DNA of 64,000 nucleotides from Antilocapra americana (GCA_007570785.1 ML664152.1:2108911-2172910), one strand, 5' to 3'; shown: positions 10,147-21,819, numbered from the stretch's first letter. Numbers and translations are program-made. The notes: generated by a model not told the origin, from the sequence alone.

Positions 10147-10604
10147 CTTATTAGAATAGGACACTGTGAGCCTTACAAGTGGGTGGGTGGGAAATGTCTT
10201 GCCCTGAGAATTTAGTGGGCACAGTTTTCTAATCAAAGGAAAAGTGGGGAGGAGACGAGACCTTCTTTGTCTTTCTCGAGTAGATGCCACGTTTCCATCA
10301 TCAGTTCCTCCCCGGGTACGGCAGGGGAGTTTACCTGTCCCTCCCTAGATGGTCAGGCCAGAACTGTCATAACAATTCAGAAAATTTTCAGGTCTCAGTA
10401 CAGCGAATGTCTTTCATTTTGAAAAGTCACCTTCCCATAAGTGATTGCTTACTGTGTGCAGAGCTGTTTGGGGGTCATTGACTTGATGACACCAATGGGC
10501 AAGTTGCGGGGCCTACTTTCTACTATTGTTTTGTTGTTTTGAGGACATTGTGCAAAGAGTGTGTCTTGAAGGCCAAAGAACATGTTCTGGGGGTCACTAA
10601 CTGA

Positions 10605-10770
10605 TGGCGCTCAAGGTTTTGATCCTGGGTCGGGACGATCTCCTGAAGGAGGAAGTGGCAGCCCACTCCAATATTCTTGCCTAGAGAAAGCCCATGGACT
10701 GAGAAAACTGGTGGGCTATGGTCTACAGGGTCACAAAGATTTGGACACAACTGAGGTGACTCAGCATGAA
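10605..10770 (+). repeat. diverged Bov-tA SINE, sense, truncated head
   Basis: The body (cccactccaatattcttgcc to ttggacacaactgaggtgac) is recognisable; the tRNA head is degenerate. Confidence 0.85.
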
Positions 10771-12481
10771 CAACTGATTGAGCTCATTGGGCAGGATGTG
10801 GGTCTCATGTCACCACTGTTTTGTTGGACCAACCAAATTTGTTGTTTGTACTTCTGTTGCATAGTTTTGTTGCTAAGCAAACCTATTTGGTTTTATGTTG
10901 AAGTAAACCTGCTTTCTCAAGTAATCATTAACTCACAGGAGTCTCTCATGTTTTTTACTTATAATCCTGAGTGGGATTTACTATTTAATCACCTATTTTG
11001 TCCCTTCATTCTGTCCCTATCAACTAGACTGCCAGGGAAGTCTCTTTTTAAAATTAAAACAATTTTTATTGATTCTTAAAAATTCAAGAAAGTTTTGAAA
11101 GTTTTATTTATTTATAGCACCTGGGGCTTTGTGCTGCTATCTTGAGGGACCCTGGAAGGCAGAGTTTCCCCCAAACCTGTAAACTTTTCTTCTTTCTCCA
11201 AAATTGGCACAATTTACTGAACAATGACAGTTTCTTCCCAGAATAAATTCTGTAGAAGAATGTGCACCACTGGGAATCCTCCAAGCACAGCTCCTCATGC
11301 TGAGGACGGGCTGTTGGCAGCCACAGGGGCCCTGAAGCTGGGACCCTGCCCCGGCCCCTGCCCAGAGCCGTTTAGCAAACCCAGGCAGTGTCAGCCTGAG
11401 CCGGGGAAATGGTGGCCGTGAGAGGCAGGGACAGACCCCAAACGTGTGGCCAGAGAGCCTCAGGCTCAGGCCCAGGACAGCGGGGTGGGCGTGGGGGTAG
11501 AGTCCAGCCGGTGCAGCAGGGAACCCGCACCCTGGGGACAGAGTGTGAGCAGAGGCTAGTTGGGGAAGTGCTAACTCAGCTTTGGATGGTCTACGCAGGG
11601 CTTCCACAAGTCCTGCAGTGGGGTCATGTCTGGACATGCCATGAGCAGCCTGGAGCCCAGGAGAGGCCCCGAGATGCATCAGAAGGTCCAGACGCAGGAG
11701 CGAGGAGGCGGACGGAGGTCAGGATGAGGGCCCTGGAAGACAGAGGGGTGAGAAGGAGCAGAGGGACTTGTCCCCGAGTCGAGGGCTAAATTCTGCAGGG
11801 ATAGGCCCACAGGACAAGGTCGAGGGGGACACTGACCTTTGCCAAGGGGCCTTTGGGGACCAGGCCGGGAGTGGGGTCAGCAACATGGGGGTGGGAGTGT
11901 AGAGGGGAGGGTGCCAAGGTGGAGAAGGGACCGGAGAACTGTGAGGAAGCTCTGGGGGTGGGGTGCAGCTGCACTGAGTCGGGAGGGGCGGGCACTGAGT
12001 CTCACTCACTGTTTATGTTAGAGAAGACCTCGGGGCGTGGGGTCAGAGCGAGGACTCTGGACAGAGAGGTTGTAGGTGCCAAAGAAGGAAGGTGGGGCAG
12101 GAAAGCTCAAGTGACTGAGAGGGGCCACTTGCCTGGGCTCTGAGTCCTCCCGCTGCGGGCAGAGGCCTTGCCCTCTCCACCTAGTGACCTGAATCCTGGG
12201 TCCTGCCAGTACCCCACGGCAGGGGCCAGGAGATGCCCAGGGCAGTGAAGTTCTGTGTCTGCGACCGGCCACTGCTCAGGCCCTGACTGCCCGGCTGGCT
12301 CCTGGGACAGGACCTGGGTGCTAGGCCTGCGTGGGGTGCGGCCCCCAGGAGGCCTGTGTGGCTGGGGACAGGAGGGCAGCAAGGACCCGGGCAGTGTACG
12401 TCCCTAGCCTCTGTGGGCACTGGCTTGCAATGCCACCAGAAATGACTGGAAGCGAGTAAAGCACCACTAAATGCAGTCAAG
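10770..12481. other. unassigned segment between two KRTAP10 genes
   Basis: AT-rich to about 11120, then GC-rich. A minus frame at 11137-11679 (180 codons) and several others lack KRTAP repeats or any motif I recognise. Confidence 0.35.
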
Positions 12482-12487
12482 TTTATT
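12482..12487 (-). terminator. polyadenylation signal of the KRTAP10 at 12755-13504
   Basis: AATAAA on the minus strand, about 270 bases past the stop codon. Confidence 0.6.
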
Positions 12488-12754
12488 ACGTTTTCATGCA
12501 GCTTCCAAGGTGAGGCCACTGGGGCCTGAATTGTGAAACCTGGTCCCCAGGCCTGAGCACTGGGTCCCAGGAGGTGTGGGCAGTGGGCACGGGCATGGTC
12601 ATCTGGAATTTGAGGGGACCTCACTCCTGGGCAGAGAGGACGAGGGGGTGTCCATGTAGCTCAGAGCTCCTGGAGAAACCCTGAAGGTGGCTATGAGGCT
12701 GGTAGTGGGGGCTTGCCCTATGGTGCCTGGCTGGCCCTGGGGGGATGTACCAGG

Positions 12755-13504
12755 TCAGCAGCAGAGCTCTGGGGCTGAGGCAGGGACGCAGCACACTCGG
12801 CGGGAACACGCAGGCTGGCAGAGCAGGGACACAGAGGAGGCTGGGCGGCAGCAGCTGGGCTGGCAGGAGGAAGTGGGCACACAGCAGGCAGGGCGGCACA
12901 CGGGCTGGCAGAGGAGGGACACGGAGGAGAAGGAGGGTCTGCAGCAGGGGGAGGGGGCTGAGCAGGGGGAGGCCTCACAGCAGAAGGGCCTGCAGCAGAC
13001 AGGTGTGCAGCAGACGGGCCTGCAGCAGACGGGCACGCAGCAGGCGGGGCGGCACACGGGGCGGCAGAGGAGGGACACAGAGGAGGAGGAGGGTCTGCAG
13101 CAGGACGAGGGGGCGGAGCAGGGGGAGGCCTCACAGCAGACGGGCTCACAGCAGGCCTGCTGGCAGGGGGAGGAGGTGTAGCAAGAGGCCTGGCAGCTGG
13201 TCTGCTGGCAACATGAGGAGATAGAACAGGGGGAGGCTTCATAGCACACAGGTGTACAGCAGACTGGTGTGCAGCAGACAGGCCTGCAGCAGACAGGCTC
13301 ACAGCAGGCCTGCTGGCAGGGGGAGGAGCTGCTGCAGGCTGGCTGGCAGCAGGGGCTGGACTCGCAGCTCACTGGGGCACAGAGGAGGCTTAGGCTGGGG
13401 GCCAGGGTGCAGCAGCTGGGGGCACAGCAAGGGGGCTCGCAGCAGCTCTCTGGACAGTCGTAGCTCAGGTCGCTGGAGCAGATGGACAGGGCGGAGGCAG
13501 CCAT
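12755..13504 (-). CDS. KRTAP10: keratin-associated protein 10 family member (249 aa), shortened N-terminus
   Basis: Single-exon high-sulfur KRTAP; about 64 of 249 residues are cysteine. The start ATG lies in GCCACCATGG-like context 85 bases from a TATA box. Residues 1-15 (MAASALSICSSDLSY) are the usual KRTAP10 start, but DLSY runs directly into DCPESCCEPPCC. The stretch between these in the paralogue at 46519-47379 (SRVC to QVDD) is missing, apparently an in-frame deletion. Residues 61-126 hold CCRPVCC/CCTPVCC units and a CCQQTSCQASC module. Residues 123-158 and 175-210 are two copies of an EASPCSAPS-CCRPS-SVSLLC-PVCRPACCVP module. The tail repeats CCRPASSVSLLC and ends SAPELCC. Role is inferred from the family: cross-linking hair keratin filaments in the shaft. 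Confidence 0.93.
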   Translation of the reverse strand: MAASALSICSSDLSYDCPESCCEPPCCAPSCCTLAPSLSLLCAPVSCESSPCCQPACSSSSPCQQACCEPVCCRPVCCTPVCCTPVCYEASPCSISSCCQQTSCQASCYTSSPCQQACCEPVCCEASPCSAPSSCCRPSSSSVSLLCRPVCRPACCVPVCCRPVCCTPVCCRPFCCEASPCSAPSPCCRPSFSSVSLLCQPVCRPACCVPTSSCQPSCCRPASSVSLLCQPACSRRVCCVPASAPELCC

Positions 13505-13588
13505 GGTGGAGGTGATGGGGCTGGAAGAGGTGTGAGTGTGTGAGGGAGTAGATGGGTGAGGCTGTGTGATGTTCTTAGGTGGCTGGAG

Positions 13589-13596
13589 CTTATATA
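13589..13596 (-). promoter_or_regulatory. TATA box of the KRTAP10 at 12755-13504
   Basis: TATATAAG on the minus strand, about 85 bases upstream of the ATG. Confidence 0.7.
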
Positions 13597-14104
13597 CAGC
13601 TCTGGGGTGTGTGTTGTTGCCGAGTAGAGTCTGCTTCCTTGTTGTCGGAGGAGGTCCTGAGGACGCTCATCATAATCCCATGACAGGTCACTCAACTCAT
13701 TGAACTCCTGAGAGGTTGGAGCCCAGGGGATCCACGGAACAGGGGTCCAGCCCCAGGGGTGGTGTCCAGTACGCTGGAGCCCATCCTATGGGCAGACTCT
13801 AGACTGCCAGCAGCTCCTTGCAGCCCCGCCACCACCAAGCATCTTTCTGGGGCTTCTTACTATTTATTATCCCCTTACTTCCCAACACTCAGCTGAATCA
13901 TTTTCTCCTGAATTCATACACCAATGAAGGGTGCGTTGAGTGTCATGTTAGCTGTGGGTTTCTCATATATCCCTTTTATGATGTTGAAGAGATTCTCTTC
14001 TATTCCTGATTTTCTGAGTAATTTTTTAAATTATGAAACATTGTTGGATTTCGTCAAAATCCTTTTCTGCATCAAGTGAGATCGTGTCTTCTAAAGATTA
14101 TTTA

Positions 14105-14372
14105 TTTTATTCATTTTTAAATTTTTGGTTGCCCTGGCTCTGTGTTGCTGTGGGAAGACTTCCTCTTCCTGTGGAACACAGGGGCTAGGGGCATGGGCCT
14201 CATTAGTGGTGGCTCGTGGGCTCTGCAGCACGGGCTCTAGAGGTGGGCTCAGTAGCTGTGCCGCAAGGGCTTAGTTGCTGTGTGGCACATGGACTCTTCC
14301 TGGACCAGGGGTTGAACCTGTGTCCCCTGCACTGGCAGGTAGATTCTTATTCACTGTACGACCAGGGTAGAC
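14105..14372 (+). repeat. CHR-type SINE inside L1
   Basis: tttttggttgccctggctct, ggctcgtgggctctgcagca and ttgaacctgtgtcccctgca identify a CHR-class SINE inserted in the antisense L1. Confidence 0.75.
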
Positions 14373-15179
14373 TGAGAACTTGTGTCTTTTTTCCTTCATT
14401 CTGTTAATGTGGTATATTACATTGGTTAATTTTTTTTAAAAAATGTTGAGCCAACCTTGCATCCCTGGTATAAATGGCACTTGGTCATGATATATAATCA
14501 TTTTGGTATGCTATTGGAGTCGGTTTCCTAGTGTTTTGTTGAGGACTTTTGCATCTATGTTCATAAAGTATATTGGTGAGTAATTTTCCTTACTTCTGGG
14601 AAATGCTGGCATCACAGAATGAGTTAGGAAGTGTTCTCTTGTCTGATTTTTGGAAAAGCCTGAGAAGGTTTTGTGTTACTTTATTATATGCTGGTAGAAT
14701 TCACCAATGAAGCCATCTGGTCCTGGGCTTGTTTTCCCTGTGAGATTATTGATTAATAGTTCAATATTTTGTTATATTGAGATTTTCTGTTTCTGTTGAG
14801 ATTTTCTGTTTCTTTTTTAGTCAGTTTTGTTAATTTGCATATTTATGGAAAATCATAGAAAATTTTCTAGGTTATAATTTGTTGGCATACAAAATTGTCC
14901 ATGGTATTCTTTTATAATGCTTTTTATTTCTGTGAGGTTCATGGTAATATCCCTACTTTTAATTCTGAATTTAGTTATTATACCTTCTCTCTCTTTTCTT
15001 TGCTAGTCTGTCTGTATATCTTTCCAAGGAGTCAAACTTGGTTTTGTTAACTCTGCTGTTTTTCTGTTATGCTATTTATTTTCACCTAATTTCAGTGTTT
15101 CCTCCCTTCTATCTTTAGATTTAGTTTGCTCTTTTCTAGTTCCTCAAGGTATATAGTTAGTTTATTGATTTGTGATCAT

Positions 15180-15392
15180 TTTTTAAAAAGTATTTATTTA
15201 ATATTTGGCTGCTTTGGGTCTTAGTTGTGGCATGTGGGGTCTTCTTTGCAGCATACAGGTTTCTCTCTAGTTGAGGTGTGCAGGGTCAGTACCTGTGGCT
15301 TACTTAGTTTCCTGACCATGAACCGAGCCCACATACCCTGTACTGGAAGGCAGATTTTCAACCACTGGACCACCAGTGAAGTCTTCATTCTT
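15180..15392 (+). repeat. CHR-type SINE inside L1
   Basis: Sense SINE: atttggctgctttgggtctt, then accatgaaccgagcccacat and accactggaccaccagtgaa. Confidence 0.75.
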
Positions 15393-16065
15393 CTTTTTTT
15401 AAAAGTAGGCATTTAGAGGCTTAAATCTCCCTCTACACAACCTTCATTGCATCCCATAGGTTTGATACACTGTGTTTTCATTTTAGTTCATTATTAGTAT
15501 TTTCTAATTTCCTAGCTTTTCTTTGACCCCCATTAAAAAATAATCTGTTTATTTCCACATATTGTGAATTTTCTAGTTTCTTTCTGTTTTTGATGTCTAA
15601 TTTCCCTTCCACTGTGATTGGAAAAGACCATTTGTATGATTTCAGGTTTTGTTTTTTTTTCTTTTTTTAATTCACTGAGGCTTGTTTTGTGTCCTAATGT
15701 ATGGCTTGTCCTGGAGAGCATTTAATGTGCTGTTGATGGGTGGTGTGTTCTGTGTGTTTGTTTTGACTAGTTGATTTCTAGTATTGTTCAAGTCCTCTGT
15801 TTCCTTGTTGATATGCCTATGTTTTGTCTATTATTGAACATGAGGTATCCAAGGCTTCAACTATTATCACAGAACTGTCTGCTTCTCACTTCACTTCTGC
15901 CAACGTTTGCTTCATATATCTTTGGGTCTCTGTTGTGTGGTGCATATATATTTTTATTTCTTATATCATCTTGATGAATTAAATCTTTTTATTAATATAT
16001 AGTGTCCTTCTCTTGTGCATTTTTGTGGTTGGTATAATATGGATGAATAGGCCCTTGGTAAGTGT

Positions 16066-18650
16066 TATGTGTCAGTGTTAATGGGGACTTAAGAATTCCT
16101 GAAAATAATAAGTTTATTTTAGAGGAAGACAGCTATAAGTCATGGCTAGTTCTTTGCAGCCAAAGATGGAGAGGCTCTATACAGTCAGCAAAAACAAGGC
16201 TGGGAGCTGACTGTGGCTCAGATCATGAACTCCTTATTGCAAAATTAAGACTTAAATTGAAGAAAGTAGAGAAAACCACTAGACCATTCAGATATGACCT
16301 AAATCAAATCCCTAATGATTATACAGTAGAAGTGAGAAATAGATTTAAGGGACTAGATCTGATAGACCGAGTGCCTGATGAACTATAGACAGAGGTTCAT
16401 GACACTGTACAGGAGACAGGAAGCAAGACCATCCTCAAGAAAAAGAAATGCAAAAAAGCAAAATGGCTGCCTGAGGGGCCTTACAAATAGCTGTGAAAAG
16501 AAGAGAAGCAAAAAGCAAAGGAGAAAAGGAAAGATATACCCATTTGAATGCAGAGTTCCAAAAACTAGCAAGGAGAGATAAGAAAGCTTTCCTCAGTGAT
16601 CAGTATAAAGAAATAGAGGAAAACAATAGAATAGGAAAGACTAGAGATCTCTTCAAGAAAATTAGAGATACCAAAGGAACATTTCATGCAAAGATGGGCT
16701 CAATAAAGGATAGAAATGGTATGGACCTAACAGAAGCAGAAGATATTAAGAAGAGGTGGCAAGAATACACAGAAGAACTATTTTAAAAAGATCTTCATGA
16801 CCCAGATAATGATGATGGTGTGTTCACTCACCTAGAGCTAGACATCCTGGAATGTGAAGTCAAGTGGGCCTTGGGAAACATCACTATGAACAAAGCTAGT
16901 GAAGGTGATGAAATTCCAATTGAGCTATTTCAAATCCTAGAAGATGATGCTGTTAAAGTGCTGTACTGAATATGTCAGCAAATTTGGAAAACTCAGCAGT
17001 GGCCACAGGACTAGAAAAGGTCGGTTTTCATTCCAATCCCTAAGAAAGACAATGCCAAAGAATGCTCAAACTACCGCACAACTGCACTCATCTCACACAC
17101 TAGTAAAGTAATGCTCAAAATTCTCCAAGCCAGGCTTCAGCAATACATGAACTGTGAACTTCCAGATGTTTAAGCCGAATTTCGAAAAGGCAGAGGAACC
17201 AGAGATCAAACTGCCAATATCTGCTGGATCATTGAAAAAGCAAGAGAGTTACAGAAAAACATCTATTTCTGCTTTATTGACTATGTCAAAGCCTTTGACT
17301 GTGTGGATCACAATAAACTGTGGAAAATTCTGAAAGAGATAGGACTACCAGACCACCTGACCTGCCTCTTGAGAAATCTGTATGCAGGTCAGGAAGCAAC
17401 GGTTAGAACTAGACATGGAACAACAGACTGGTTCCAAATAGGAAAAGGAGTATGTCAAGTCTGTATATTGTCACTGTGTTTATTTAACTCATATGCAGAG
17501 TGCATCATGAGAAACGCTAGGCTGGATGAAGCACAAGCTGGAATCAAGATTGCCGGGAGAAATATCAATAATCTCAGATATGCAGATGCTGCTGCTGCTG
17601 CTAAGTTGCTTCAGTTGTGTCCGACTCTATGCGACCCCATAGACGGCAGCCCTCCAGGCTTTCCCCCATCCCTGGGGTTCTCCAAGCAAGAACACTGGAG
17701 TGGGTTGCCTTTTCCTTCTCCAATGCAAGAAAGTGAAAAGTGAAAGTGAAGTCTCTCAGTTGTGTCCATCCCTAAGAGACCCCACGGACTGCAGCCTACT
17801 AGGCTCCAATGTCCATAGGATTTTCCAGGCAAGAGTACTGGAGTGGGGTGCCATTTCCTTCTCTTGATATGCAAATGACACCACTCTTATGGCAGAAAGG
17901 AAAGAAGAACTAAAGAGCCTCTTGATGAAAGTGAAAGAGGAGAGTAAAAAAGTTGGCTTAAAGCTCAGCATTCAGAAAACTAAGACCATGGCATCTGGTC
18001 CCATCACTTGATGGCAAATAGATGCGGAAACAGTGGAAACAGTGACAGACATAATTTTTTGGGGCTCCAAAATCACTGCAGATGGTGACTGCAACCATGA
18101 AATTAAAAGATGCTTGCTACTTGGAAGAAAAGTTATGACCAACCTAGACAGTACATTAAAAAGCAGAGACATTACTTTGCCAACAAAAGTCCATCTAGTC
18201 AAGGCTATGGTTTTTCCAGTAGTCATATTTGGATGTAAGAGTTGGACTATAAAGAAAGCTGAGTATCAAAGAATTGATGCTTTTGAACTGTGGTGTTGGA
18301 GAAGACTCTTAAGAGTCCCTCGGACTGCAAGGAGATCCAACCAGTCCATCCTAAAGGAAATCAGTCCTGAATATTCATTGAAAGGACTGATGTTGAAGCT
18401 GAAACCCCAATCCTTTGGCCACCGGATGCGAAGAGCTGACTCATTGGAAAAGACTCTGATGCTGGGAAAGATTGAAGGCAGGAGGAGAAGGGGACGACAG
18501 AGGATGAGACAGTTGGATGGCATCACTGACTCAATGGACATGAGTTTGAGTAAGCTCTGGGAGTTGGTGATGGACAGGGAGGCCTGGCGTGCTGCAGTCC
18601 ATGGGGTCGCAGAGTCAGACACTACTGAGCGACTAAACTGAACTGCACTG
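16066..18650 (+). mobile_element. BovB (RTE) LINE, sense, 5'-truncated, ORF broken
   Basis: Long BovB copy covering much of the reverse transcriptase ORF. Recognisable pieces are a GSDHELLIAKLRLK endonuclease-end motif (about 16210), KDKKAF-type and GKTRDLFKKIRDTK segments (16590-16690), the reverse-transcriptase block around FIDYVKAFDCVDHNKLW (17275-17320), and the C-terminal part at 18033-18641. Stops and shifts near 16390, 16785, 16970 and 17173 inactivate it. A 277-base SINE interrupts the reverse-transcriptase region right after LRYAD, before the second catalytic Asp. The 3' end is at the GAGCGACTAAACTGAACTG tail typical of BovB. Confidence 0.93.
17589..17865 (-). repeat. Bov-A2-type SINE inserted into BovB, with TSD
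   Basis: Antisense dimeric SINE (two gttgcttcag/ctctcagttgtgtcc units with gactgcag...ggaga bodies). It is flanked by gatatgcagatg (17577-17588) and gatatgcaaatg (17866-17877), a 12-base target duplication with one mismatch. BovB coding resumes in the expected place after it. Confidence 0.92.
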
Positions 18651-18784
18651 AGTTCATCATACTATGTTAACAATTTAAGACATTGGAGACATATGGATGG
18701 TGGCCATCCTTTGCTGTCAGTTCTCCGCCTTGATGCCCAGTGATGATGTGCATGCCAACTTCATGATTCCTTAAAGCTTGTAGA

Positions 18785-18960
18785 GAGAGAGAGAGGGACT
18801 CAAAGTGACAAGGTTTTAACACCAAGTCCTGGGGAGACAGTTCAGAGGAGAGGACATGTGTCAGAGAGAGGGAGAAAGAGAGGAGGGAAAGAAGAAGACA
18901 AGGAGGGGGAAGAGGGATGGGCTTGAGGGAAGAGGAGGGAAGGAAGACAAACTAACAGGT
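18785..18960. repeat. purine-rich (GA/GGA) low-complexity tract
   Basis: Starts with an (AG)n run and continues as interrupted GGAGG/GAAGA units on the plus strand. Confidence 0.8.
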
Positions 18961-20480
18961 CTCTGGATTCTGCATCCCGCTTCTAACTAAAGAAGCTGTT
19001 TAAAAAATCTGGACCATTTTGGTAAGTTTTCTAATATTTTTCCTTTTCAAAGCTTCTTATCCTTGTCTTCTGGTTGTAGCATCTTCTCAAATGTCTTTGA
19101 GTTACATTTAGGGATTTTTCAAAATGTCTCTCCTCCTTCTTATATTTTCTGCCTCCGATGGGGTATGTCCTGGTCTTTCTTTTTCATGCCACAATTTTTC
19201 CTCGTTTGCTGAGGTGAGGGTGGGGGGGTCTTTGGTGGTCCAGGCTCCTTTTCCATTGTGTGTGTCACAGTGTGCTGTGTTAGAGGATTCTCGTCTACAT
19301 AGGGAAGGTGACACCTGGGATTGAGGTTGGGGTCTGTCAGGCGGTGGACTTCATTTTGGAGTAGGAGATGGGAACACAGATGCAGGAACAAGAGAGCTAC
19401 ATGCTGAGGTTGCCAGCAGCGCCCTAGTAGCCTTACCCTACTCCTAACATGAGGTATCAATACTGCAGCTGTACATACACGTACATCCTGGGTGGATGTG
19501 GGTCAGCTGGGCACTCCCCCTGGGCCCATGTAGCCATGTCCCACCCTCCGTGCCCCAGGCCGGCCCGCAGGGAGCAGAGTGCCGTGGGGCTCCAGGCCAG
19601 GCTGGTCCCCACCTCCCTCTGCCCTGCCTTGTGGTCAGCAACTCTCCTCTGCCTCCATCTCAGATGTTGAGTCAGCTGATCCCCTGTGTCCCACGGTGGG
19701 TCTTAGGAAGTTTGGATGGGATGGTGGGTGGGCTGAGCCCCCACCTTGAAGCGGAAGACTGGCTTTCTCACAGCCACCTCCACTCTGGACATCTGGCTGA
19801 CCTGGAGTCCACCATTACTCCACTTGGGGGTCGGGACCTGGTTTCCCTGGGCTGCACCCCAGTTCGCTTGGTTGTGGCATGGAAGCTCTAGGTTTAATTC
19901 CCCATCCAGAGCAGGAACCCCATATGTGGTTCCTGTTCTTTTCATGAATATTTTAATTCTTATAGTTTAACTATATTTTCAATCCTTTTTCATTTTTTGA
20001 AAAATTTCAAACATACAGGAAGTTGAAAGGCTTAAACAGAGAGTATCTACACATCCACTCTGAGAGTCCACCACTGCCCCTGTGCTTTGTCTGCTTCCTC
20101 AAGTACCTGCCCAGGAAACCCTTGTCCATGTGTCTTATTTTCTGAAGGATTTCTAGGTTACCAACAGCAGTACACATCACTCGAACGTGCTAGGAGGTGG
20201 AACCTTGAGTAGTGTTCAATGGTTATGACCCAGAACCTCCCTCCCGCTCTGCCCAGGCAGCTTTAGCCTAGCCTCCAGAAGCAGCCACTCTTAGTGTATT
20301 TGCAAGTCACACATTAGTTCAGCTTATCTCAGGGCTTCACATAAACGGAGTCACACAGCAGGCGCCCTTGTGCCTGGCTCCCTCCACCAGCGTGGTGTTT
20401 TTGAGGTTCATCCCTGCTGTTGTGCTGATTTTCCTCTGTTGCCTTTTCTTTTCTTCTGTTGGGCTTCTTGACCTGCTCCC
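18960..20480. other. unassigned segment, partly old L1-like
   Basis: No gene recognised. The AT-rich part near 19940-20450 looks like an old L1 or similar fragment. Confidence 0.35.
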
Positions 20481-20488
20481 CTGCTGAC

Positions 20489-20686
20489 CTGGTGGCTCAA
20501 ATGATAAAGAATCTGCCTGTGATGCAGGAGACTCAGGTTCAGTCTGGGTCAGGAAGATCCCCTGGAGGAGGGCATGGTAACTCACTTCAGTATTCTTGCC
20601 TGGAGAATCCCATTGATAGAGGAGGCTTGTGGGCTACAGTCCGTAGGGTCGCAAAGCGTCGGTCACGAATGAGCGACTAACACTTT
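20489..20686 (+). repeat. Bov-tA SINE with target-site duplication
   Basis: Sense SINE flanked by CCCTGCTGAC at 20479-20488 and 20687-20696. Confidence 0.93.
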
Positions 20687-20699
20687 CCCTGCTGACGGA

Positions 20700-21211
20700 C
20701 ACATGGCTGGTGCCCGCTTCTGCCTGAGGCCTTCCAGCCTTTCAGTGCTTGAAACCAGGACAGTAGCCAGGTGGCTTCTGTTCAGGGTGGCTCTGACTTG
20801 TAGGAAACTCTTTTCTTGAGCTTACATCCACTCCTCTGCCACCCTGGCTCCAGGTCCAGCCTTCAGTGAACCTCGCAGTGAAACTTATTCCTAGAAAGCC
20901 CTCTGGGAAATTGCAGGCCCCTGCAAGTTGGGCTCTGCCTACCCCTGCCCCATTACTCTTTCCTTAAAGAGCCCAGGATCAAGCTTCTCAATGGAGATGC
21001 TGTGAGAACGGCCCTTTGGATTCAGCAGCCTGGGCTGCCACCTCCCCACAGAGTGCCCCCACCTCGATGTCCCAGGGGCGAGGCTTTCTCAGAAGAACCC
21101 CCATCCCAGGACAGGAGTTCCATGCTGGCCTCAGCTTGTCCAGGACAGTAAATGGCAAGGAGGTAAGGCTTAGGGGAAAATCACAAAAAAGCTAGCGTTG
21201 AGGCTCAGAGA
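20700..21211. other. unassigned spacer
   Basis: Spacer downstream of the minus-strand KRTAP12 gene at 21392-21748. Nothing recognised. Confidence 0.4.
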
Positions 21212-21217
21212 TTTATT
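21212..21217 (-). terminator. polyadenylation signal of the KRTAP12 at 21392-21748
   Basis: AATAAA on the minus strand, about 180 bases past the stop. Confidence 0.6.
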
Positions 21218-21391
21218 TTTTACAGATCGCTAAGTTTTCATGGATAAGAAAACTAAGGTGGATGTCCTGCCTCTATGGGATGTGGGTCTGTCACCGATTC
21301 AACACTGAGTTGCATGGACAGAATCCTGTTAATTAGACAAGGAGAGGCCTTTCGAGATCAATAACAAAGAATAAATTTTCTGGACGATTTG

Positions 21392-21748
21392 TCAGTAGCA
21401 GGAAGGGGTTCCACAGGGGAGGGGCCTACAGATGAGGGCAGGGCAGGAGGGCTGGCAGGCGGGGGCCACACACACTGCTGGCTGGCAGCTCATGGGCACA
21501 CAGCAGGATGCCTGGCAGGGGCTGGGCTTGCAGTAGGAGGCCACTGGGCAGCATGGGGATGGGCACCTTCTGGCAGGCTGGCACAGCAGAGCCACACGGT
21601 GGGCACCGCAGGGTCTCCTGCAGCCCTGGGCAGGGCAACTGACAGCAGGGCAGGTCGGCTGGCAGGAACTGGGCATACAGCAGATCTGGCAGGAGCTGGG
21701 CACACAGCAGGCCGACTGGCAGCTCACAGGGCTGCTGGTGTCACACAT
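21392..21748 (-). CDS. KRTAP12: keratin-associated protein 12 family, KRTAP12-4-like (118 aa)
   Basis: Small single-exon high-cysteine KRTAP; about 27 of 118 residues are cysteine. The start was chosen at the ATG giving MCDTSS, because KRTAP12 proteins begin MCH or MCD and the codons further upstream run through the promoter. Residues 10-35 carry CCVPSSCQ and CMPSSCQPTC repeats. The middle (around residues 48-58) has an RVALLCQP motif. The C-terminal half has SPCQASCCVPMSC, CRPLPCG and a TPSCY end. The VALLC and SPCQ-CCVP-SCKP layout is closest to what I recall of human KRTAP12-4. It diverges from the KRTAP12-1/2-like gene at 25664-25978 on the other strand. The upstream box is TGTAAAGG rather than TATAAA. 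Intact, unlike its arm-2 copy at 40409-40778. Confidence 0.88.
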   Translation of the reverse strand: MCDTSSPVSCQSACCVPSSCQICCMPSSCQPTCPAVSCPAQGCRRPCGAHRVALLCQPARRCPSPCCPVASYCKPSPCQASCCVPMSCQPAVCVAPACQPSCPALICRPLPCGTPSCY

Positions 21749-21819
21749 GGTGGTTTGGGGCTGGAAGGGGTCGGGATGGAGGATGGGGCTGGTCTGGAGG
21801 ATCCCCACTCCCAGGGTGC

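Larger units (their letters stand above)
13920..16060 (-). repeat. L1 LINE fragment, antisense, interrupted by two SINEs
   Basis: Plus-strand phrases such as gttttgttgaggacttttgc and ccttgcatccctggtataaa are the reverse complement of L1 ORF2. CHR-type SINEs interrupt it at about 14105-14372 and 15180-15392. No intact reading frame remains. Confidence 0.85.

Noticed and set aside
12621..12899. Minus-strand Leu/Pro-rich frames such as 12621-12899, 7074-7349 and 46436-46801
   Set aside because: Alternate-frame shadows of the KRTAP10 tails on the same strand.
12687..13181. Long plus-strand frames antisense to KRTAP10 genes (also at 7152, 46470, 46727, 55675, 55809)
   Set aside because: They are mirror frames created by the TGC/TGT-rich repeats on the opposite strand; Gln/Gly/Arg-rich products with no family motif and no promoter of their own.
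16378..16581. Lys/Arg-rich short frame
   Set aside because: An out-of-frame stretch of the same BovB element caused by its internal frame break.
17303..17743. 146-codon frame possibly a host gene
   Set aside because: It is the BovB reverse-transcriptase region running into an inserted SINE.
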